DNA from: Bacteroidales bacterium
GTDB lineage: Bacteria; Bacteroidota; Bacteroidia; Bacteroidales; UBA932
Direction of reading: 5' to 3'
NCBI GenBank assembly: GCA_017395045.1
Contig: JAFPWG010000011.1
Span: 62,001-126,000 of the forward strand
Length of the DNA: 64,000 nucleotides
In this document: positions 58,751 to 64,000 of the stretch, one piece after another
Layout: every line of letters starts with the position of its first letter
Position numbering within the stretch: the stretch's first letter is position 1
Notes under the pieces: model-generated
Told to the model about the DNA's origin: nothing
Seen by the model: the letters and a program-made list of their open reading frames with translations, nothing else
Databases searched by the model: none
Made by a program: the position numbers and the translations under genes

Positions 58751-60215
58751 GGTTGTTATGATTAGTCTATCCTCATTGATATCAGATGGTCGCACCACTG
58801 CGCTGCTCGGGCTCACCCCGGACAACGTAGTTATGTCACGAGTGTGCGAAGCTACCTCCACAGAGAACTCCGAGAACAACGCCTGGAACGTCAACGCTTC
58901 CAATGGCAACGTCAACAACAACAACAAGAACAACCAGAACTCTGTGCGGGCGTGGGCCGCATCTGATTATGAGGATGTGGCGGGATGGGTGGATGCCTAC
59001 CTCGATTGCATACACAAGAAACTTTCCTCTACCCAGTGCGGGGAGTACCGCATCGACTATGAAGAGGACCTGTACAACCTTATCGGGGAGGTCTATTCGC
59101 AGACCTACGAGCCGTCCACGAGCACCTGCTTCGTGGTGAAGCGCCCCCGGCTCCGCGAGATATTCGCGGCGGCGTTCCGTGACCGCATCGTCCAGCATTG
59201 GATTGCCATACGGATAAACCCGCTTCTGGAGGCGCGTTTCATCGCCCAGGGCAATGTCTCCTACAACTGCCGCAAGGGCTACGGGACCCTGCTGGCCATC
59301 GAGACCATGCAGGATAAGATTGCCCGGGTGAGCGCCGACTACAGGCGCATGGCCTACCTTGCGAAGTACGACGTGCAGGCGTTCTTTATGAGCATCGACA
59401 AGCGCATCCTCTGGGCAAAGCTGGAGCCTTTCATCCGTGAGAACTACACCGGCGACGATATCGAGACGCTGCTGTACCTGACGCGGATAACGGTCTTCCA
59501 CTGCCCCCAGAACAACTGCGTCCGCACCGGCGACCTCTCGCTCTGGGAGAAGCTGCCCAAGGGCAAGAGCCTCTTCGATTCGGACCCCAACGTGGGAATG
59601 CCGATAGGGAACCTCACCAGCCAGCTGCTCGCCAACTTCTATATGTCTTTCTTCGATGATATGGCGATAGCCTACTTCGCGGAGAGCGGCGGCGAGTATG
59701 AGCGGTTCGTCGATGACTTCCCGGCTGCGGACCAGAGCAAGGAGCGCCTGCTGGCGTTCAGGGCCATTGCGCGGGATTTCCTCTGGCGGGAGCTTCGCCT
59801 GCGCCTGCACGAAAAGAAGTTTTACATTCAGGAGGCCCGCAAGGGGATGAACTACGTGGGCATGTCCCTGCGGCCCGGGCGCAAGTACATATCGAACACC
59901 ACACGCGGCCACTACCTTGAGACCCTGCACCGGGCCGAGAAGATTTGCAGGCAGATTGCGGAGAAGGGCATGGACCTGGAGCTGTCCCGCGACCTTGAGC
60001 ACGCGGTGAACGGCATCAACTCCTATCTGGGGCTGATGAGCCACGCCTACAGCTACAACGTCAGGACGAAACCGCTCGCCTCCCTGCATTACTTCTACCG
60101 CTATTGCTCCGTCACCCGGCGGGCGCTGGTGGTCCACGTCAAACCCCAACACAGATACGATAACGTCATTTTCAAACACTACGAATATGAATTGGAATTA
60201 CGGAGAGCAGCCTGA
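58713..60215 (+). CDS. DGR reverse transcriptase
   Basis: The reverse transcriptase has 'YDVQAFFMSIDKRI' (RT motif A), 'GMPIGNLTSQLLANFY' (the DGR-type IGNLTSQ instead of QG in motif 4) and 'RFVDDF' (catalytic YVDD variant FVDD). No maturase or endonuclease domain is present. The open frame starts at 58713 within avd and passes through the template repeat in frame (residues about 45-85). I cannot tell whether the protein starts there or at a GTG after the template (58977 or 58989), which would give about 410 residues. The first clear RT homology is 'TSTCFVVKRPRLREIFAAAF'. It overlaps the next gene by 29 bp. Confidence 0.95.
   Translation: MPQKGPLMFIMIKVVMISLSSLISDGRTTALLGLTPDNVVMSRVCEATSTENSENNAWNVNASNGNVNNNNKNNQNSVRAWAASDYEDVAGWVDAYLDCIHKKLSSTQCGEYRIDYEEDLYNLIGEVYSQTYEPSTSTCFVVKRPRLREIFAAAFRDRIVQHWIAIRINPLLEARFIAQGNVSYNCRKGYGTLLAIETMQDKIARVSADYRRMAYLAKYDVQAFFMSIDKRILWAKLEPFIRENYTGDDIETLLYLTRITVFHCPQNNCVRTGDLSLWEKLPKGKSLFDSDPNVGMPIGNLTSQLLANFYMSFFDDMAIAYFAESGGEYERFVDDFPAADQSKERLLAFRAIARDFLWRELRLRLHEKKFYIQEARKGMNYVGMSLRPGRKYISNTTRGHYLETLHRAEKICRQIAEKGMDLELSRDLEHAVNGINSYLGLMSHAYSYNVRTKPLASLHYFYRYCSVTRRALVVHVKPQHRYDNVIFKHYEYELELRRAA
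58854..58966 (+). repeat. DGR template repeat (TR)
   Basis: The invariant 113-bp template has 13 AAC and one AAT codon when read in the VR frame; A-to-N changes at AAC can give about 15 amino acids and never a stop. It lies in frame inside the 5' part of the RT reading frame and lacks the downstream hairpin found at VR1 and VR2. Its 3' part (tctgtgcgggcgtgggccgc...) is identical to both VRs. Confidence 0.96.
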
Positions 60216-61023
60216 CCCTGTCACCATAGTGACGAAATACGGGCAGAAAATAGCGACGGTGAACGTCCTGATAGCTAAAAACGACACGGATAACGAGGGC
60301 GAGTACCGCTGGTTGAGCATCACCCTTCCCCCTGCGGAGTGGAACCGCTCGATTCTGGTGAACGAGATTATCCGGCTCTACTACCCCGCAGACAAGGTGG
60401 AGGCCCTGATTAACAACTACCTCGACAACCCCGCCGGAAAGCAGGAGGTCGCCGAGTTCGAGACGTTCCAGGAGTGGCGCAAGTACGCCAAGAGCCTTGC
60501 GGATTCTCTTCTGGAGTACGCCCGCACCCATATCGTCAAGCTACAGGAGAGCATCGCCGCCGGTGGCACGCCCGAGGACCTGGAGCCGACCCCGAAGACC
60601 GCCCCGGCCATCCACGACGTGATGTCGCAGGTGCGTGAGTTCGTCGGCGAATCTGCCGAGGACCTGCCGGACGAAGAAGCGGCCCAGACACCGGCGCTCT
60701 TCCCCGCGTGGGGCAACCTCATCGGCCAGCAGGTCGCCGAGGGCCTTCGCCTCTGGTACGACGGCGACCTGTACAAGGTCCGCCAGCCCCACACCGTGCA
60801 GAAGGATTGGACCCCGGACACCGCCGCCAGCCTGTACGTCAAGGTAGCGGCCAGCGCCGAAGAGGGGACCATCGACAACCCTATCCAGTATTCCGTGGGC
60901 ATGGAGCTGGTGCAGGGCAAATACTACTCTGAAAACGGCGTGACGTACCTCTGCATCCGCGACCTCGCAGCTTCCTACTGGAACCTGTCTTCGCTCGTGG
61001 GCAACTACGTCACCGAAGTATAA
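60187..61023 (+). CDS. Tail-associated protein with chitin-binding-like module
   Basis: The 278-residue protein overlaps the RT gene. It is mostly helical in the middle; a C-terminal module 'GLRLWYDGDLYKVRQPHTVQ', then 'KDWTPD', resembles the ChtBD3/CBM5-12 carbohydrate-binding fold (W.....Y......W.P). It may be another tip component or a glycan-binding decoration. Assigned from the motif only. Confidence 0.6.
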   Translation: MNWNYGEQPDPVTIVTKYGQKIATVNVLIAKNDTDNEGEYRWLSITLPPAEWNRSILVNEIIRLYYPADKVEALINNYLDNPAGKQEVAEFETFQEWRKYAKSLADSLLEYARTHIVKLQESIAAGGTPEDLEPTPKTAPAIHDVMSQVREFVGESAEDLPDEEAAQTPALFPAWGNLIGQQVAEGLRLWYDGDLYKVRQPHTVQKDWTPDTAASLYVKVAASAEEGTIDNPIQYSVGMELVQGKYYSENGVTYLCIRDLAASYWNLSSLVGNYVTEV

Positions 61024-61053
61024 TCCATCAACCTTTTCAAAAACCAACACATT

Positions 61054-61554
61054 ATGAAAGCATTGCTTATTTTCTCCCTCGTGCTGATGGTCGCGTTCGT
61101 GGCCCTCTCCTGCATCTACGTCGGCGTTCCCGAGAAGTATTCCGACTGGCTCAAGGGCTGGAAGGAGAAGCTGCCGGGATTCCCGCTGTACCTGAGCGGC
61201 ATCGTCACCATCATCGCCCTGTTCGCCGCCCTTCCCTCGATTCTCGAAGTGACGAAGGGAAGCCCGTGGCAGTTCCTCGGATTTCTGGCCGGTTTCGTGG
61301 TCGTGTTCACACAGCTTTCCAACCGATTTGCAAGCGGCGGATTCTCCAAGGGCGTGTATGTGTTCCTTGACCTCCTTTTCGCGGTACTGGCAATCCTCTG
61401 GGTGATTCTCGCCTGCAAGCTGTGGCCGTTCATCCTGGGCTCCATCGTCGTCTTCTACATCGTCGCCGGGGTCACGAAAACCATAAGCCGGAGCTGGCTC
61501 TTCTGGCTTGAAATCTCGGCCATAGGAGCCGCCTACGTCGCCATGCTGATTTAA
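61054..61554 (+). CDS. Phage membrane protein
   Basis: The 166-residue protein has five or six hydrophobic helices ('LIFSLVLMVAFVALSCIYVG', 'YLSGIVTIIALFAALPSILE', 'FLGFLAGFVVVFTQLS' and others). Placed before the holin gene, it may be part of the lysis module (antiholin or second holin) or an exclusion protein. No family recognised. Confidence 0.55.
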   Translation: MKALLIFSLVLMVAFVALSCIYVGVPEKYSDWLKGWKEKLPGFPLYLSGIVTIIALFAALPSILEVTKGSPWQFLGFLAGFVVVFTQLSNRFASGGFSKGVYVFLDLLFAVLAILWVILACKLWPFILGSIVVFYIVAGVTKTISRSWLFWLEISAIGAAYVAMLI

Positions 61555-61611
61555 TTACCCGTCTAACCGCCCCTCTTGAATGGGCAGGAGGGGCATAATC
61601 CTTCTACTACT

Positions 61612-62184
61612 ATGCTTTTTCAGTCGCACCTGTTACCCCATATCTCGCAGAAGCTCCTTGAAGCCCTGCGCTACCCCGCCAGCTGGCTGGCCGGTCTCGG
61701 CCTGTTCATCGCGGATGCCGTCTCCGGCGGCGTGTTCATCGTCTATGTCGTCATCATTGCCACAACCATCGACCTGATTTGCGGCATTGCCGTCTCCATC
61801 AAGCGGAAGAACTTCGCCAAGAGCGAGCTCGCCCGCCTGACGGTCGAGAAGGTGGTCGTTTATGGAACCGCCCTTCTGGTGCTCCTGTGCATCGACAAGG
61901 CGATAGCTGCGGAAACCAGCTGGGAGTTCGCCCTTACCTCCGGCGTTGTGGGGGTCGTCATCGCGTTGACGGAAACGTGGTCGTTCCTCGCTTCGCTGCT
62001 CATCCTCTTCCCGACAAACCCCTTCCTGCGAATGTTCCAGAAGGCCCTCATAGGGGAGATTGCGAGCAAGCTCAAGTGCGACGAGGCTGAAGTGGAGAAG
62101 ATACTGAAGGAATCGGTCCGGCGCAAGAAAGCAAAGAAGCAGCCCAGGGACCCGAAAGGTCAGTTTACACCCAAAAAGAAGTAA
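61612..62184 (+). CDS. Phage holin (toxin secretion/phage lysis holin-like)
   Basis: The ATG at 61612 gives 190 residues (a TTG 36 bp upstream is an alternative). 'FIVYVVIIATTIDLICGIAV', then 'SIKRKNFAKSELARLTVEKV' is the typical phage_holin_4 pattern (D..TG/CG......K...S.K...G...K). Several membrane helices are followed by a basic tail 'RRKKAKKQPRDPKGQFTPKK'. It should form membrane holes for lysis. The endolysin is not in the window. Confidence 0.8.
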   Translation: MLFQSHLLPHISQKLLEALRYPASWLAGLGLFIADAVSGGVFIVYVVIIATTIDLICGIAVSIKRKNFAKSELARLTVEKVVVYGTALLVLLCIDKAIAAETSWEFALTSGVVGVVIALTETWSFLASLLILFPTNPFLRMFQKALIGEIASKLKCDEAEVEKILKESVRRKKAKKQPRDPKGQFTPKKK

Positions 62185-62187
62185 GCC

Positions 62188-64000
62188 ATGATAATTTACG
62201 ACTATCAGGGAACGCCCATCATCCATATCGAAGCGGATGATACTTCGTACCGTTACCGGGAGATAATGGGCGACAGCCGCGTCTATCTGGAGTTCTCGCT
62301 CACGCAGCACGTGGAGTTTGGGATAGGCTGCTACGTGGATTTTCAGGGCGAGCGCTACGAGCTGATGTCGAAGCCCGACGTTACCATCCAGCACAACCGC
62401 GATTACTTCTACAAGCTGACCTTCGAGGGCCAGCAGTCCAGGTTCACGAAATACGTCGTCCATAATCCCGTGGACGGCCGTCTCGTGTTCCCTATGATGG
62501 CGACCCCTGCGGAGCATCTTGCGCTCATCGTCGCCAACCTCACGGAGCGCGAGGGGCAGGTGCAGAACCCGTGGACCGTCGGCACCTGCATCGACGGCCC
62601 GCAGAAGGAGATGCAGTACAACCATACCAAGCTCTCCGATGCGCTGACGGCCCTTGCAACCCTCTATGATACGGAGTGGGAGGTCGTGGGCAAGGCCATA
62701 CACCTGCGCAAGGTCGAATACAACACCGAAGACCCGCTGGCGCTGGGATATGGCCGTAACACCGGCTTCAAGGCTGGCGTGGGCAGCGCCAACTACGGCG
62801 AGACCGGCCAGATTCAGCGCCTCTATATCCAAGGCTCCGACCGCAATATCTCGCTGAAGGAGTATGGCAACAGCACCCTGCTGCTTCCCAAGGATTTCCA
62901 CTTCCAGTTTGACGGCGAGCATTTCCGCTATCTTAACGGGCAGGCGTATGTTCAGGAGGATGGTTTCAATTCGTCCAAGGCCGTCCAGATGAAGACCGAT
63001 GCCAAGGGCCAGTCCGTCATGCTGGAGGATGCGCCGCCCGCCTGCAACGAGGAATCGCTGGACGTGACGAACGTCTATCCCAAGCGCGTGGGGACGGTGA
63101 CGGGGGTCCGCTACCTGTACAATCACCAGTACCTCACCTATGCGGAGCTGATGGCCCTTGACGAGCCGCCGACCGGCGATGATTGGCTGAATGTGCAGGT
63201 CGATATCATCGACGCGGATATCCCTGCAAGCCTCGACTATGCTGCTTGCCTGCTGGAGAACGGCGACCCGCTGACGGTCATCTTCCAGACGGGTATGCTC
63301 GCGGGCAAGGAGTTCGATGCCACCTTCAGGAAAGCGGCCGTCACCCAGGCGAACGCCAACAGCCAGAACGAAGAGCGCCCGGCCAACCGCTTCGAGCTGG
63401 TCCGGGCGACCTTCAACGACATCGACATGCCGAACGCCACCTACAGGCCCAATGCGGATTCGGACCCGACCGTGAAGGACACCTACATCGTCGTGAACTG
63501 CTACCTTCCTGATTCCTATATCGTGAACATGGCAGATGCGAGCGGAGCGGAGTTCGATGCCCTCCGGCAGGCGGCAAAGTACCTGTTCCAGCATAAGGAC
63601 GTGCAGGTGACGTTCAAGGGAACGATTGACGACCTCTTCTCGAAGCGCAACTGGCTCAACGTCGGCGGCAAGCTGAAGCTCGGCGGCTCGATATCCTTCC
63701 AGAACGACAGCATCCAGCCGGAGCCTCTGGTGACGCGCATCGTGGCGGTCAAGGACTATATCAACGACCCCTATTCCCCGGAAGTCACCCTGAGCAACGA
63801 ATCGGTGAAGGGCGGGCTGTCTTCGAGGATAGCGCAGGCCGGTGCAGAGACCGCCCGGGTCCTGAACCAGACCTACGCCCTCGAACGCTACGCCCGCCGG
63901 TCCTTCCGTGACGCGAAGGAGACGATGGAAATGCTGGAGAAGGCGATGCTGGAGGGGTTCACGGAGCGCATCAGCCCCATAGCCGTGCAGACCATGCAGC
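62188..64000 (+). CDS. Large tail/baseplate protein, runs off the window
   Basis: An open frame of 604 codons from the ATG at 62188 continues past the last base. Beta-rich start ('MIIYDYQGTPIIHIEADDTS', 'EFSLTQHVEFGIGCYVDFQG'), a 'LALIVANLTEREGQVQNPWT' region and an acidic helix near the end ('AKETMEMLEKAMLEGFTERI') resemble tail-associated lysin/Tal or baseplate hub proteins of Bacteroidetes siphoviruses. Location after the holin is unusual for such a protein, so the call is moderate. Confidence 0.6.
   Translation, partial: MIIYDYQGTPIIHIEADDTSYRYREIMGDSRVYLEFSLTQHVEFGIGCYVDFQGERYELMSKPDVTIQHNRDYFYKLTFEGQQSRFTKYVVHNPVDGRLVFPMMATPAEHLALIVANLTEREGQVQNPWTVGTCIDGPQKEMQYNHTKLSDALTALATLYDTEWEVVGKAIHLRKVEYNTEDPLALGYGRNTGFKAGVGSANYGETGQIQRLYIQGSDRNISLKEYGNSTLLLPKDFHFQFDGEHFRYLNGQAYVQEDGFNSSKAVQMKTDAKGQSVMLEDAPPACNEESLDVTNVYPKRVGTVTGVRYLYNHQYLTYAELMALDEPPTGDDWLNVQVDIIDADIPASLDYAACLLENGDPLTVIFQTGMLAGKEFDATFRKAAVTQANANSQNEERPANRFELVRATFNDIDMPNATYRPNADSDPTVKDTYIVVNCYLPDSYIVNMADASGAEFDALRQAAKYLFQHKDVQVTFKGTIDDLFSKRNWLNVGGKLKLGGSISFQNDSIQPEPLVTRIVAVKDYINDPYSPEVTLSNESVKGGLSSRIAQAGAETARVLNQTYALERYARRSFRDAKETMEMLEKAMLEGFTERISPIAVQTMQ

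Larger units (their letters stand above)
13745..64000. mobile_element. Temperate siphovirus prophage, left about 50 kb
   Basis: From just beyond the tRNA-Arg gene to the end of the window every gene fits a temperate tailed phage: repressor region, recombination and replication genes, terminase, portal, capsid, tail tube, tape measure, tail tip, DGR and holin. No integrase or endolysin is seen, and these are expected beyond base 64000. The tape measure of 1312 residues, the tail tube gene and the absence of sheath genes indicate a long non-contractile tail. The left boundary is approximate because no attR is available for comparison. Confidence 0.9.

Noticed and set aside
58836..60179. Long open frame antisense to the reverse transcriptase
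   Set aside because: High GC gives many mirror frames; the plus strand has clear RT motifs and the minus-strand translation has no recognisable domain.
58713..60215. Retron or group II intron reverse transcriptase
   Set aside because: IGNLTSQ, neighbouring avd, TR and two adenine-mutated VRs identify a DGR; no maturase or endonuclease domain and no msr/msd region.

Overview
This window is a piece of a high-GC Bacteroidales-type genome, interrupted by most of a temperate tailed phage. The host assignment rests on a SusD-family nutrient-binding lipoprotein, BACON-domain lipoproteins, Bacteroidetes-type promoters (TTTG, about 20 bp, then TAnnTTTG) and weak AAGAAG-like leaders. I cannot name the genus.

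Host part (1-13.73 kb). A rightward block encodes the end of a SusD-like protein, a modular surface lipoprotein, and two tandem paralogous BACON lipoproteins with an HEIGH zinc-protease-like motif. A leftward block encodes a type-B carboxylesterase, an EamA transporter, a PAS-domain protein, a DUF3667 membrane protein, a glutathione peroxidase and a heavy-metal permease with an HMA tail. A palindromic cloverleaf element and a tRNA-Arg(TCT) gene with a disturbed acceptor stem mark the host/phage boundary.

Prophage part (about 13.75-64 kb, right end outside the window). A leftward immunity operon (secreted protein, repressor) faces a long rightward early operon at 14.9-31.1 kb. The early operon holds a candidate annealing protein, a YqaJ exonuclease, an iteron-containing replication gene, SSB, a helicase-methyltransferase fusion, a C5 methyltransferase, a radical SAM protein, a nuclease-like protein and a RuvC-like resolvase. 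A second leftward repressor/ASCH operon at 31.2-31.9 kb faces a second rightward set of small genes, an initiator-like tRNA and an IbrA/IbrB-like pair. Siphovirus head, tail and holin genes follow: terminase, portal, scaffold, capsid, connectors, tail tube, frameshifted chaperone, tape measure, distal tail, a 2060-residue tail protein and holin.

The standout system is a diversity-generating retroelement (DGR). The cassette is VR2, hairpin, avd, template repeat (TR) and reverse transcriptase at 58.1-60.2 kb. It has two variable repeats. VR2 ends the giant tail protein, the expected receptor-binding type of target. VR1 lies about 37 kb upstream, at the end of a small protein gene inside the early/replication operon directly after ssb. 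Each VR differs from the TR at 17 positions within the aligned repeat, all of them TR adenines, and each is followed by a 10-bp covarying hairpin with the same TCTC loop. One phage retroelement therefore appears to diversify both a virion protein and a protein that is probably intracellular. Secondary finds are 11-bp iterons inside the replication gene, twin operator-promoters serving two repressors, a -1 frameshift, a phage initiator-like tRNA, and G8/G9 tracts in or beside modification genes.
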